Shown here one piece after another: positions 41,580 to 49,862 of a stretch of DNA of 64,000 nt. The DNA comes from Actinomadura latina NBRC 106108 (lineage in GTDB: Bacteria; Actinomycetota; Actinomycetes; Streptosporangiales; Streptosporangiaceae), in NCBI RefSeq assembly GCF_001552195.1, contig NZ_BCQS01000001.1:1-64000 (forward strand). The letters run 5' to 3'. Numbering within the stretch: position 1 is the stretch's first letter; every line of letters starts with the position of its first letter. The notes under the pieces are model-generated. The model worked only from the letters and a program-made list of their open reading frames with translations, was not told the DNA's origin and made no database searches. The position numbers and the translations under genes were made by a program.

Positions 41580-43181
41580 TCACAGCAGCGTGGCGCCCCA
41601 GACGACCGTCACCTGGTGGGGCGCGCCCTCGGAGTCGGTGAACGTCAGCGTCCCCTGACCGGGCAGGCCGATGATCGCCGTGCGGAGGGTCAGCGTCAGG
41701 CTGGTCGTGTCGCCGTCGGACATGCCGCCCTGCATCTCCGACAGGATCAGCTGGCTCGTCGACGTCATCGCCGTCCACGACACCGATCCGCCGCTGGCGG
41801 CGAGGCTGACGTGCGCGGTCTTCGTGCCGTACATCTCGACCTTGCCGGGGCTCACGACGAGGACGCCGCGCCGCGCGGGCGGGTCGGTCGGCTGCGACGG
41901 CGGCGCCGACGGGTCCTGCGGGTGCTGCGGATCCTCGCCCTCCGCGGGCGCGCTCGCGGGCGGCTGGGCGGGACGGCCCTGCGCTCCCCCGCCCGGCGCC
42001 GCGGACGGCTGCCCGCCGCCGCGGGAGCCGGCCGGCGGGTGCACCTTGGTGATCGACGGCTGCGGCTGCGTGCGGAACGGCGGCCAGGACAGCGTGCCGC
42101 TGCCGATGCCGGGCCCCATCACGACCACCGCGACGAGCGCGGCGACCAGCGCGCCCGCCATGCCGCCCACGGTGAACAGCCACCGGCGGGTGAACGGCGA
42201 CGGCACGTCCGGCTGGATCGGCAGGCCGGACGGGGTGAGCGCGCCGCCGCGCGCGGCGATGTCGGCCCGGTGGCCGGCCAGCTCGGGATCGGTGGCGGTG
42301 TGCATGACGCGGTGCCGCAGCGCGGCCGGCAGCACCGGCGCGGGCGCCCGGCGCAGCAGCGCGGCGGGCGACACCCGGCCCCGCCGCAGGCAGTCGAGGC
42401 AGTCGGCGACATGCCGCTCGGTCTCCGGGTCGGCGGGGGAGACGTCGCCCCGGCGGCGCAGCACCCGGGCCAGTCCCCTGGCCGGGCGCGGCGGGACGGC
42501 CGGCGCGGACTCCTCCTTCGGCGGCACGCGGGCCGCCAGCACGGCGACCGCTGTGGACACCGGCCCCTCCGCCGCCGGCCCGCCGGCGCACGCCCGCTCG
42601 GCGCGGCGGACCACCTCCTGGAGGGCGGCCTCCAGCTCGGCGCGCCCCCTGCGCACCCGCAGCGCGGCCCGCCGCGGCGACAGGCCGAGCGCGGCCCCGA
42701 GCCGCGCGGGACGCAGCCCGTGCCGGAACGCCAGGAACATGACCTCCTGGTCGACGGGCTCCAGCTGGGACAGGCAGCCGCGCAGCAGGCCGTGCAACTC
42801 GTCCGGGGGCGGCCAGTCGAGCCCCAGGTCGTCGTCATCGGCGCGGCTCGCGAACTGGGCGTCGCCGAACTCGCCGTCGCGGTCCCAGCAGAGCACCTTC
42901 GCGCGGCCCCGCCGGACGCAGCGGCGCCGGGCCGATCCGTACAGCCAGGAGCCCAGGTGCAGGTGGTCGCGCATCCGGGGCGCGCGGCGGCACGCGTCGA
43001 TGAACGTGTCGTGCACGATGTCGGCGGCGACCTTCTCGTCCCCCGACATCGACAGAGCGTAGTCGTAGAGGCGCTCGGCGTACTCGTCGTAGAGCGCGGC
43101 GAGCGCCGCCTCGTCGCCTTCGTTCAGCCCCTTGACCAGTTCACGGTCGGCCGAGCGTGCGGAGGTGGACAACCTGGGCAT
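41580..43181 (-). CDS. ECF sigma factor fused to zinc anti-sigma motif, membrane anchor and BACON-like domain
   Basis: 533 residues in one frame. Region 2 (LYDEYAERLYDYALSMSGDEKVAADIVHDTFIDACRR) and region 4 (LSQLEPVDQEVMFLAFRHGLRPARLGAALGLSPRRAALRVRRGRAEL) come first. A HVADCLDC motif (HxxxCxxC, the ZAS anti-sigma signature) follows, then one membrane helix (RRWLFTVGGMAGALVAALVAVVVMG), a long Pro/Gln linker and a beta domain of BACON type (VVSPGKVEMYGTKTAHVSLAASGGSVSWTAM). Comparable single-polypeptide sigma/anti-sigma proteins are known among ECF groups of actinobacteria. Proteolysis would be needed to free the sigma part. Confidence 0.85.
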   Translation of the reverse strand: MPRLSTSARSADRELVKGLNEGDEAALAALYDEYAERLYDYALSMSGDEKVAADIVHDTFIDACRRAPRMRDHLHLGSWLYGSARRRCVRRGRAKVLCWDRDGEFGDAQFASRADDDDLGLDWPPPDELHGLLRGCLSQLEPVDQEVMFLAFRHGLRPARLGAALGLSPRRAALRVRRGRAELEAALQEVVRRAERACAGGPAAEGPVSTAVAVLAARVPPKEESAPAVPPRPARGLARVLRRRGDVSPADPETERHVADCLDCLRRGRVSPAALLRRAPAPVLPAALRHRVMHTATDPELAGHRADIAARGGALTPSGLPIQPDVPSPFTRRWLFTVGGMAGALVAALVAVVVMGPGIGSGTLSWPPFRTQPQPSITKVHPPAGSRGGGQPSAAPGGGAQGRPAQPPASAPAEGEDPQHPQDPSAPPSQPTDPPARRGVLVVSPGKVEMYGTKTAHVSLAASGGSVSWTAMTSTSQLILSEMQGGMSDGDTTSLTLTLRTAIIGLPGQGTLTFTDSEGAPHQVTVVWGATLL

Positions 43182-43373
43182 TCACGCTCCCGGCAGCGGC
43201 ATGAGGGGCCCGCCCCCACGGGGGGCATCCGGACAATCAGCCCACCTTGCATACACCCGCGGACCCTATCTGCACCACATCATCTCCCGAAATCCACCGT
43301 TAAGGTAACACCCGGGTGAGTTACTGCACCTCTCCGTGACCACGCGTGTCGTGACTCCGGGTCAGAACCGGGA

Positions 43374-44996
43374 TCAGCCGACCTCCCGGACCTCCAGGTC
43401 ACCGTCCGCGTAACGGCGCCGCAGCACCTTCTTGTCGAATTTCCCGACGGACGTCTTCGGGACCTCGGTGATGAACGACCAGCGTTCGGGGAGCTGCCAC
43501 TTCGGAATCCGGTCGGAGAGGAACTCGCGCAGCCGCTCGGGGGTGACCTCGGCCCCGTCCCGCAGCACGACCGAGGCGAGCGGCCGCTCCTGCCACCGCT
43601 CGTCGGGGACGCCGACCACGGCCGCCTCCACGATGTCCGGGTGCGCCATCAGGTGGTTCTCCAGCTCCACCGAGGAGATCCACTCGCCGCCCGACTTGAT
43701 GACGTCCTTCGCCCGGTCGGTGAGCACGAGGTAGCCGTCCGCCGTCAGCGTCCCCACGTCGCCGGTGCGCAGCCAGCCGTCGTCGAACTTTCCCGGGTCC
43801 TCGTCGAGGTAGTAGGCGCCGGTGATCCACGGGCCGCGGATCTCGACCTCCCCCACCGCCTCCCCGTCGTTCGGCAGGACCCGGTCGCCGTCCCCGACGA
43901 TCCGCATCTCCAGCCCCGCGAGGACGCGCCCCTGGCTGATCCGCGCCCGCCAGGCGTCCTCGCCGGCGGCGTTCACCGGCGGGTGCGCGACAGACGCGAC
44001 CGGCGACGTCTCAGTCATCCCCCATGCCTGGACGATGCGGACGCCGATCTCGTCGAAGCCCCGCATCAGCGCCTCCGGAACCGCCGACCCGCCGCACGGC
44101 ACGAGCCGCAGCGAACTCAGGTCGGACCCGTGCTCCTTCGTGTAGCGCAGGACGTCCGACCAGATCGTCGGCACCGCCCCCGCGACCGTCGGGCGCTCGG
44201 CCTCGATCAGCCGGACGAGCGGCTCCGCCTGCAGGAACCGGTCCGGCATGATCAGCGACGCGCCCGCCATGACCGCCGCGTAGGGCAGGCCCCAGGCGTT
44301 CGCGTGGAACATCGGAACCACCGGCAGCACGACGTCGGACGCGCTCAGCCCGATCGCGTTGCCCGTGCACGTCGCCATCGAGTGCAGGTACGCCGACCGG
44401 TGCGAGTACACGACGCCCTTCGGGTTCCCCGTCGTGCCGCTCGTGTAGCACATCGCCGCGGCCGACCGCTCGTCGATCTCCGGCCAGTCGAACGTCGCCG
44501 GCGCCGCCGCCAGCAGCTCCTCGTACCGGTGCAGCTCCTTGCCCGCGCTCTCCAGCGGCACCGTGTCGCCGTCGCCCACCACGACCACGTGCTGGACGGT
44601 CTTCAGCTGCGCGAGCACCGGCGCCAGCAGCGGGATCAGCGACCCGTCGACGAGGACGACCCGGTCCTCGGCGTGGTTCGCGATGTAGACGAGCTGGTCG
44701 GGGAACAGCCGGAGGTTGAGCGTGTGCAGCACCGCGCCCATCGACGGAACCGCGAAGTAGGCCTCCAGATGCTCGGCGTTGTTCCACATGAACGTGGCGA
44801 CGCGCTGGTCGCCGTCCACCCCGAGGCCGCGCAGCGCCCCGGCCAGCCGGGCGGCGCGCTCCCCGACCTCCGCGTAGCTCCGCCGCCGCGCGCCGTCCCC
44901 CGTCCAGGTGGAGACCTCGGCATCACCGAAGACCCCCGCGCCATAGCGCATGATCGTCGTAATCGTCAGCGGAAAGTCCTGCATGGTGCTGAACAC
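43374..44996 (-). CDS. Long-chain fatty-acid-CoA ligase (acyl-AMP-forming)
   Basis: 540 residues. GTG 44996 is used because GGAGG lies 6 nt upstream; ATG 44984 is also possible. ANL-superfamily motifs: MCYTSGTTGNPKGVVYSHRS (P-loop), 'AWGMTETSPVAS', 'GWLRTGDVGTLTADGYLVLTDRAKDVIKSGGEWIS' and the C-terminal Lys in PKTSVGKFDKK. It activates medium- or long-chain fatty acids to CoA esters. A stand-alone gene with roughly 200 bp of non-coding DNA before the sigma gene. Confidence 0.93.
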   Translation of the reverse strand: MFSTMQDFPLTITTIMRYGAGVFGDAEVSTWTGDGARRRSYAEVGERAARLAGALRGLGVDGDQRVATFMWNNAEHLEAYFAVPSMGAVLHTLNLRLFPDQLVYIANHAEDRVVLVDGSLIPLLAPVLAQLKTVQHVVVVGDGDTVPLESAGKELHRYEELLAAAPATFDWPEIDERSAAAMCYTSGTTGNPKGVVYSHRSAYLHSMATCTGNAIGLSASDVVLPVVPMFHANAWGLPYAAVMAGASLIMPDRFLQAEPLVRLIEAERPTVAGAVPTIWSDVLRYTKEHGSDLSSLRLVPCGGSAVPEALMRGFDEIGVRIVQAWGMTETSPVASVAHPPVNAAGEDAWRARISQGRVLAGLEMRIVGDGDRVLPNDGEAVGEVEIRGPWITGAYYLDEDPGKFDDGWLRTGDVGTLTADGYLVLTDRAKDVIKSGGEWISSVELENHLMAHPDIVEAAVVGVPDERWQERPLASVVLRDGAEVTPERLREFLSDRIPKWQLPERWSFITEVPKTSVGKFDKKVLRRRYADGDLEVREVG

Positions 44997-45105
44997 GGCA
45001 CGCCTCCTGCCAGAAACGGCTCCCCACAGCTTTCTACCCTGGGGAGGCGAACCCTTGGAAGCCCCGATGACAGCGCGGGGCATGCCCGTGACCGGTAGTT
45101 GAGCT

Positions 45106-45585
45106 TCAGTACAACTCCCTTAGGCGGGCCATGGCCCGGGAGACGGTGGATTTCACCGTGCCTACGCTGACGCCCAGTACTTCGGCCACTTCTCTCTCGG
45201 ACATGTCCTCGTAGTAGCGGAGCATGACGGCCAGGCGCTGGCGCTCGGGGAGACGTTCGAGGGCGCGGCCCAGGGCGTCGTGCATCTCGCTGCGGCCGGT
45301 GTGGTCCTCGACGGGACGGTCGGGGAGGCGGTCGGTGGGGTAGACGTCGAGTTTGCGGCGGCGCCACCAGGAGATCTGCGTGTTGACCATGGCGCGGCGG
45401 ACGTAGCCGTCCACGGCGGCGCGGTCCTCGATACGGTCCCAGGCGAGGTAGGTCTTGGCGAGGGCGGCCTGCAGCAGGTCCTCGGCCTCGGCGCGGTCGG
45501 CGGCCAGCCGGGTCGCCGTGCGCAGGAGGACGGGCCTGCGCTCCTCCACGTACGCGCGGAACTCCTCGTGCCGCGTCGCGTTCAC
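45106..45585 (-). CDS. SigE-family ECF RNA polymerase sigma factor
   Basis: 159 residues, short SigE-type: region 2 (FRAYVEERRPVLLRTATRLAADRAEAEDLLQAALAKTYLAWDRI) and region 4 (LERLPERQRLAVMLRYYEDMSEREVAEVLGVSVGTVKSTVSRAMARLREL). No anti-sigma gene is next to it. Upstream lies a 265-bp AT-richer gap (45586-45850) that probably holds divergent promoters, but no clear motif stands out. Downstream, 109 bp separate it from the acyl-CoA ligase gene. Confidence 0.9.
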   Translation of the reverse strand: MNATRHEEFRAYVEERRPVLLRTATRLAADRAEAEDLLQAALAKTYLAWDRIEDRAAVDGYVRRAMVNTQISWWRRRKLDVYPTDRLPDRPVEDHTGRSEMHDALGRALERLPERQRLAVMLRYYEDMSEREVAEVLGVSVGTVKSTVSRAMARLRELY

Positions 45586-45850
45586 ATCACCACCGGGCCA
45601 AGGGGTTGGAGAGTCGGCGCCGGGCCGCTCCCGGGTATGGTCGACGATCGCAGGAAGATCGTAATTACGGGCCTACATAAATCACATATCCGGGTCAACC
45701 AGTTCATAATCTTCATCCCAGGTAGATCAGACGTCCACCGCTGGCTGACTTATCGCGACAAATTCATCGACAGGCGAGGTCACGGCACGTGAGCCTTGAC
45801 GCACTGTCTTCCACCCCTTCGCCCAGAGTGATCACTGCCGGAGTGCCGCG

Positions 45851-46903
45851 ATGCCGCCGAGCCCGTCCCGTGAAGCGCGCCGCCGCCGGCGCGCGGCCGT
45901 GTTCGGGGCGTCCCCCGCCCGTCCCGAGGCGGGCCTTCCGGAGGCCGGGCTTCCCGAGGCGGGCCTTCCGGAGGCCGGCCCGCCGCTGCGCGCGGTGTGC
46001 GGGATCGTCCTGGACGCCAGCCCGCACCTGCTGGTGCTGGCCGCGGGCGGCACGGAGGTCCGGCTCGCGATGAGCGGGGACACCGGGGTCTGGCACGGCG
46101 GGCGCGGGGGCCTCGCCGCGCTCCGGCCGGGCCGCCCGGTGATCGTCCGGCAGAGGGAGAGCGGCGTCACCGACCGCACCCTTCGAGGGGGGACGACCCC
46201 CCACGCCCCCCGGGGCGTCTTCGTCGCCGACCGGGTCTGGGTCGACATCCGGCGCGTCGCGGGCACGATCCTGGCGTGCGAGAAGGACACCGTGGAGGTG
46301 GACATGGGCCCCCACCGCGGGCGCGCCCATGTGGTGATCCCCCCGCACGCCCTCGAACGGGTGCTGGTGCGGCATCCGCGCCTGCAGCCCGGATACCTGA
46401 TCGACGTGATCTGCGTCGGGTCCCCGGACGGGCCGCGGGCGGTGCGTCCCGGCACGTCGCAGCCCGGATACCGGGCGGACGATCTCGCCGCGCCGGAGCC
46501 GACCGCGCCCGTGCCCGGGGTGCTGCGCGGGACGGCGACCTGGTTCGGCGACGCCGGCGGTGCGGCGCCGGACGGGGCGGCCTACCCGGCGGTCGACTCC
46601 GAGGGGGCCGCCGGGGGATGCGCGGACGCCCCGCCCGGTTGCGTTCCGTTCCCGTACCTGTCGGTGGGGAGCGGGATCACCGTGCACAACGAGTGCCGCA
46701 GGAGGGCCGCGGCGGTGCCGGTGGTCGAGTGCGGCTGCACGGCGGCCCGGTTCTGCGACCGGTGCGTGGAGTGCGACGCGTCCCCGCGCGGCCGGATCGT
46801 CGAGCTGACGCCGGTCGCGTTCGCCGGGCTCGGCGGCGATCTCGACGCGGGCTGCTTCAACGCGTCCGTCCGCCCGGACCTGCCGCTGGAGGGGTCATGG
46901 TGA
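45851..46903 (+). CDS. RlpA/DPBB-like Cys-rich protein
   Basis: 350 residues; GGAG about 8 nt before ATG 45851. An N-terminal Pro/Glu repeat (PEAGL x4) comes from a 30-bp DNA duplication. A conserved central part of unknown fold follows, then a C-terminal domain of double-psi-barrel type: LRGTATWFGDAGG, PYLSVGSGITVHNEC, VPVVECGCTAARFCDRCVEC, GRIVELTPVAFAGLGGDLDAGCFNASV. The strands match RlpA (ATWYG...RVIDLSP.A...L). About nine cysteines suggest a disulfide-rich or metal site. No obvious signal peptide. Overlaps the MauE-like gene. Confidence 0.6.
   Translation: MPPSPSREARRRRRAAVFGASPARPEAGLPEAGLPEAGLPEAGPPLRAVCGIVLDASPHLLVLAAGGTEVRLAMSGDTGVWHGGRGGLAALRPGRPVIVRQRESGVTDRTLRGGTTPHAPRGVFVADRVWVDIRRVAGTILACEKDTVEVDMGPHRGRAHVVIPPHALERVLVRHPRLQPGYLIDVICVGSPDGPRAVRPGTSQPGYRADDLAAPEPTAPVPGVLRGTATWFGDAGGAAPDGAAYPAVDSEGAAGGCADAPPGCVPFPYLSVGSGITVHNECRRRAAAVPVVECGCTAARFCDRCVECDASPRGRIVELTPVAFAGLGGDLDAGCFNASVRPDLPLEGSW
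45923..45982 (+). repeat. 30-bp tandem duplication coding PEAGL repeats
   Basis: Two nearly identical 30-bp units, each coding two Pro-Glu-Ala-Gly-Leu/Pro pentapeptides, near the start of the RlpA-like gene. Confidence 0.7.
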
Positions 46904-47712
46904 CGGCGTTCCAGAACACCCAGGTGCTGCTGCTCGCGGCGGTGCTGCTGGCCGCGTGCGCGGCGAAGCTGACGGTCCGGGAGCGGGCGGCGGAGGCGCC
47001 CGACCACGTGCACGGCGTGCCGGTTCCGGCGGGGCTCGCCCGGCTGACGGCGGTGCGCCGCAGCCGCGGCATGACGGTCGGGCTCGGGCTCGGCGAGGGC
47101 CTCCTCGGGCTGGCGCTGCTGGTGACCTCGCACCTGTCGGTGCGGCTCGCGACGACGGTGGCGTTCGCGGCGGCGACGTGGGTGGTCGGGGAGCTGCGGG
47201 TCCACCGGCCGGACGCCGGGTGCGGCTGCTTCGGCGGCCTCAGCGCCAAGAGGGTCGGGCGGCGCAGCGTGCTGCGGGCCGTGCTGTTCACCGGTGCGGC
47301 GGTGGCGTCGCTCGGCGCGCCGCTCGCGGGCGTGGACGTGCTGCGGGACGTGCAGGTCCAGGTCGGGCTGGTGTTCGCGGTCGAGCTGGCGCTGTTCGCG
47401 CTCCTGTCGCCGGAGCTGGCGGAACTCGCGGAGCGGCGGGGGACGCCCGCCGATCCGCCGTGCGAGCGGCGGCGCAGCCCGATGGCGGAGACGTACGCGG
47501 CGCTCTTCGAGAGCGCGGCGTGGAGCAGGCACGAAAACGCGGTCGCGAGCGCGGTCCCGCTGGACGTATGGCGGGAGGGCTGCTGGCGGTTCGTGGCCTT
47601 CGCGGGCCGGGTGGACGACCGGGACGTGGAGATCGTGTTCGCCGTGTCCACCGCCGAAGGGGACCGGGACGTGCGGTCCGCCACCGTGATGCCCGAAATG
47701 TCGGCTGTCTAG
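46897..47712 (+). CDS. MauE/DoxX-like redox-associated membrane protein
   Basis: 271 residues; GGAGG precedes ATG 46897, which overlaps the preceding gene by 7 nt. Four to five membrane helices. Between them is a GCGCFGG motif, the CxCFG signature of MauE-type proteins that support disulfide or cofactor formation in exported proteins. The C-terminal 90 residues are soluble (SPMAETYAALFESAAWSRHENAV...). Coupled to a Cys-rich protein, so it may provide electrons or thiol transfer to it. Confidence 0.8.
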   Translation: MVTAFQNTQVLLLAAVLLAACAAKLTVRERAAEAPDHVHGVPVPAGLARLTAVRRSRGMTVGLGLGEGLLGLALLVTSHLSVRLATTVAFAAATWVVGELRVHRPDAGCGCFGGLSAKRVGRRSVLRAVLFTGAAVASLGAPLAGVDVLRDVQVQVGLVFAVELALFALLSPELAELAERRGTPADPPCERRRSPMAETYAALFESAAWSRHENAVASAVPLDVWREGCWRFVAFAGRVDDRDVEIVFAVSTAEGDRDVRSATVMPEMSAV

Positions 47713-47743
47713 CCCGGTACCGGGCACGTCCGAGAGGCTCCCC

Positions 47744-47774
47744 GAGGGCCGCGATTCCGTGGGACGCGGCCCTC
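47744..47774. terminator. Bidirectional hairpin terminator
   Basis: Perfect 10-bp stem GAGGGCCGCG / CGCGGCCCTC with an 11-nt loop between convergent genes ending at 47712 (+) and 47789 (-). Confidence 0.65.
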
Positions 47775-47788
47775 ACCCCGTGGACGGG

Positions 47789-48064
47789 TCACCAGTCGCC
47801 TTCCGTGCTCTCGTTCCCGAACTCGTTCTGGTGGGTTCCGTACTCGTCCTGCCCGTGGTAGCGGCGCCGTTCGGTCGTGTACCCGTCGTCGGCGCCCGGC
47901 ATCCGGCCGCCCTGGTCCTGCGTCTCGTCGTAGCGGACGGCCTCGTCGTAGCCCATCGAGTCGTCGTAGCCCAAGGCGGAGGACGTGTCGTCCTGGCCGG
48001 AGTAGTCCTCCTGGCCGAATGCGTTGTCCGGGTCCTGACCGCGGAACCGAGCTCGGTCCGTCAT
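47789..48064 (-). CDS. Acidic, low-complexity small protein
   Basis: 91 residues from ATG 48064, with GGGGGGAAG directly upstream. Rich in Asp, Gln, Gly and Tyr (GYDDSMGYDEAVRYDETQDQGG, RRYHGQDEYGTHQNEF); no hydrophobic core, so probably disordered. No family recognised. Its upstream DNA is an AT-rich stretch with repeated CTAGAG motifs, which may control it. Confidence 0.6.
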   Translation of the reverse strand: MTDRARFRGQDPDNAFGQEDYSGQDDTSSALGYDDSMGYDEAVRYDETQDQGGRMPGADDGYTTERRRYHGQDEYGTHQNEFGNESTEGDW

Positions 48065-48170
48065 GCTTCCCCCCGATATATAGAGCTTCTGCCCGTTGGA
48101 TGGGCATTCGCCCGGGGTCCTACCCACCCGCCCCATGTGACAACACCGGGCCCGCCGCACGCCTCTGCAT

Positions 48171-48372
48171 CTTTCTAGGGCATTCTACAAAAAGTCCTAG
48201 AGGATCCTAGACAAAGCCAGAGAATAGGGCGAGCAAAATCTATGGCTCTCTACTTTCAAAGCTAGAGAACCTCATACTCACCGGACGACACCGGCGCAAA
48301 CAGGGCGCGAACGCGGCGCGATGCAGGCTTCTACCGCTCTCTAGCCTTTTCGCTAGAGAACTCGATAGAGCC
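48171..48372. repeat. AT-richer region with a cluster of CTAGAG/CTCTAG motifs
   Basis: About nine related copies occur in 200 bp: CTAGGG 48175, CTAGAG 48197, CTAGAC 48207, CAGAGAATAG 48218, CTCTCTAC 48246, GCTAGAGAAC 48261 and 48352 (exact 10-bp repeats), CTCTCTAG 48337, ATAGAG 48365. Both orientations occur. Base composition is well below that of the neighbourhood. It lies upstream of the acidic small protein and downstream of the AAA ATPase. Function unknown. Confidence 0.6.
48339..48358 (-). terminator. Hairpin downstream of the AAA ATPase gene
   Basis: CTCTAGC / GCTAGAG, 7-bp perfect stem (8 of 9 when extended) with a 6-nt loop, 21 nt past the ATPase stop. It may be a terminator or one pair of the CTAGAG motifs. 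Confidence 0.4.
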
Positions 48373-48379
48373 GGATCGG

Positions 48380-49573
48380 TCAGGCGGGCTGGGAGCGGAG
48401 GAACGTGCCGAAGTGCGGCACAGTGAACGCGACCATGCCGCGCTCGGCGCTGTAGATGAGGCCCTTCTTGATGAGCCCGTCGCGGGCGGGCGACAGGCTG
48501 GACGGTTTGCGGCCCAGCTCGTCCGCGACCGACGCCGTGGGCACCGGGTCGTCGCCGAGCATGGCCATCGCGCGCATGTAGTCGCGCTCGGCGGGGGTGG
48601 CGCGCTCGTAGCGGCTGCCGAAGAAGCCCACCGCGAGCTCGCTCTCCGCCTCCGGGGCGGCGACCTTGATGTCGTCCGCCGTGATCGGGGTGCCGGGCGC
48701 CACGTCCCAGACGACCTTGGCGTACGCCTGGACGAAGTACGGGTAGCCGTCGGCCGCCCCGTACAGCGCGTCGAGGGCGTCCCTGGTGAAGGTGACGTCC
48801 TCGCGCTCGGCCGGCGCCATCAGCGCGAAATCGGCCGACTCCCTGTCGAGCCGGTCGATGCGCGCGTACCGGAAGAGCCGCTCGCTGTACGACTTGCTGG
48901 CCGACAGGACCGCCGGGAGGTGCGGCAGCCCCGCGCCCACCACGATCAGCGGCCCGCCGACCTGGGACAGCTCGTGGCACGCGGCGCACAGCGCGGAGAC
49001 GTCGTCGGCGGGGACGTCCTGCATCTCGTCCACGAACAGGGCGATGCCGGCGCCGACGTCCGTCGCGACGGACGCGGCGTCCACGAACAGCTCGGTGAGG
49101 TCGATCTCCAGGTCGCCGGAGTCGGCGCGCCCGCGCGCGGCGGGCACGTCGATGCCGGGCTGCCAGCGGTGCGCCCGCGCCTTGCCCTTCCCGGACGGCT
49201 CGGGCTCGGACTGCGCGAACGCCTTGAGCACGCCGAGGAAGTCCTCGATGCGGTCGGGCGCGCGGTGCCGGGGCGCCAGCTCCCGGACGGCACGGTGCAG
49301 CGCGGAGGCGACCGGCCGGCGGATCGATTGGTCGGGCCGGGCCTCGATCTTGCCCGTCCCCCACAGCCGCTGGATCGCCTGCGACCGGAACGCGTTGAGC
49401 AGCACGGTCTTGCCCACGCCGCGCAGCCCGGTGATGATCATGCTGCGCTCGGGGCGCCCGCGGGCCACCCGTTCCAGCACGACCTCGAACTGCCGGAGCT
49501 CGCGATCGCGGCCGGCCAGCTCCGGGGGGCGCTGCCCGGCGCCCGGGGCGTAGGGATTGCGCACGGGGTCCAC
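48380..49573 (-). CDS. AAA+ (Orc1/ATPase_AAA-type) ATP-binding protein with C-terminal winged helix
   Basis: 397 residues from GTG 49573 (VDPVRNPYAPGAGQRPPELAGRDREL, where family homology begins). The upstream in-frame stretch to 49705 is rich in codons rare here (AGA, ACA, CTA, ATA, TAT, AAT), so it is taken as non-coding. Walker A is GLRGVGKT (49-56) and Walker B ALFVDEMQD. A sensor region (LIVVGAGLPHLP) and a C-terminal winged helix (PTASVADELGRKPSSLSPARDGLIKKGLIY) follow. A perfect SOS box lies 165 bp upstream, pointing to DNA-damage control. Exact role unknown. Confidence 0.82.
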   Translation of the reverse strand: MDPVRNPYAPGAGQRPPELAGRDRELRQFEVVLERVARGRPERSMIITGLRGVGKTVLLNAFRSQAIQRLWGTGKIEARPDQSIRRPVASALHRAVRELAPRHRAPDRIEDFLGVLKAFAQSEPEPSGKGKARAHRWQPGIDVPAARGRADSGDLEIDLTELFVDAASVATDVGAGIALFVDEMQDVPADDVSALCAACHELSQVGGPLIVVGAGLPHLPAVLSASKSYSERLFRYARIDRLDRESADFALMAPAEREDVTFTRDALDALYGAADGYPYFVQAYAKVVWDVAPGTPITADDIKVAAPEAESELAVGFFGSRYERATPAERDYMRAMAMLGDDPVPTASVADELGRKPSSLSPARDGLIKKGLIYSAERGMVAFTVPHFGTFLRSQPA

Positions 49574-49737
49574 GCTGTCGGACTCTATGAGGCGATATAG
49601 CTGCGGCCGTAGATTTGCGTAGAAATCGCTGCGGCGTGTCGCGTGCTCCCGCCGCCGCCCGCAGCGCGCGGGGGCTTCCGCCCCTCTCGTGGCGATGGCC
49701 GCCATGTCGCCTCCCCGGGCGAGCACCTCCGAACAGG

Positions 49738-49753
49738 TCGAACTTCTGTTCGA
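49738..49753. promoter_or_regulatory. LexA/SOS box
   Basis: TCGAACTTCTGTTCGA matches the actinobacterial/Gram-positive SOS box TCGAAC-N4-GTTCGA perfectly. Overlapping it, GTTCGA-CTAT-TCGAAC (49748-49763) repeats the half-sites in the opposite order. It is upstream of the AAA ATPase gene. No other LexA-type gene is in the window. Confidence 0.7.
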
Positions 49754-49862
49754 CTATTCGAACACACTAGCGCATGCGTCCGCCTCCGTCACGCGAACGC
49801 GGGAAGTGCCCCGGGAGCGGCCCTGCCCGGAGCGGGGTACCGGGCAGGACCGCTCCCGGGAG

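Noticed and set aside
48171-48372. CTAGAG cluster as a CRISPR array
   Set aside because: Repeat units are too short, irregularly spaced and in both orientations; no cas genes.
49574-49726. Longer AAA ATPase from ATG 49705 or GTG 49726
   Set aside because: The extension is rich in codons rare in this genome and lacks family similarity, although ATG 49705 does have a GGAGG site. Kept as an alternative only.
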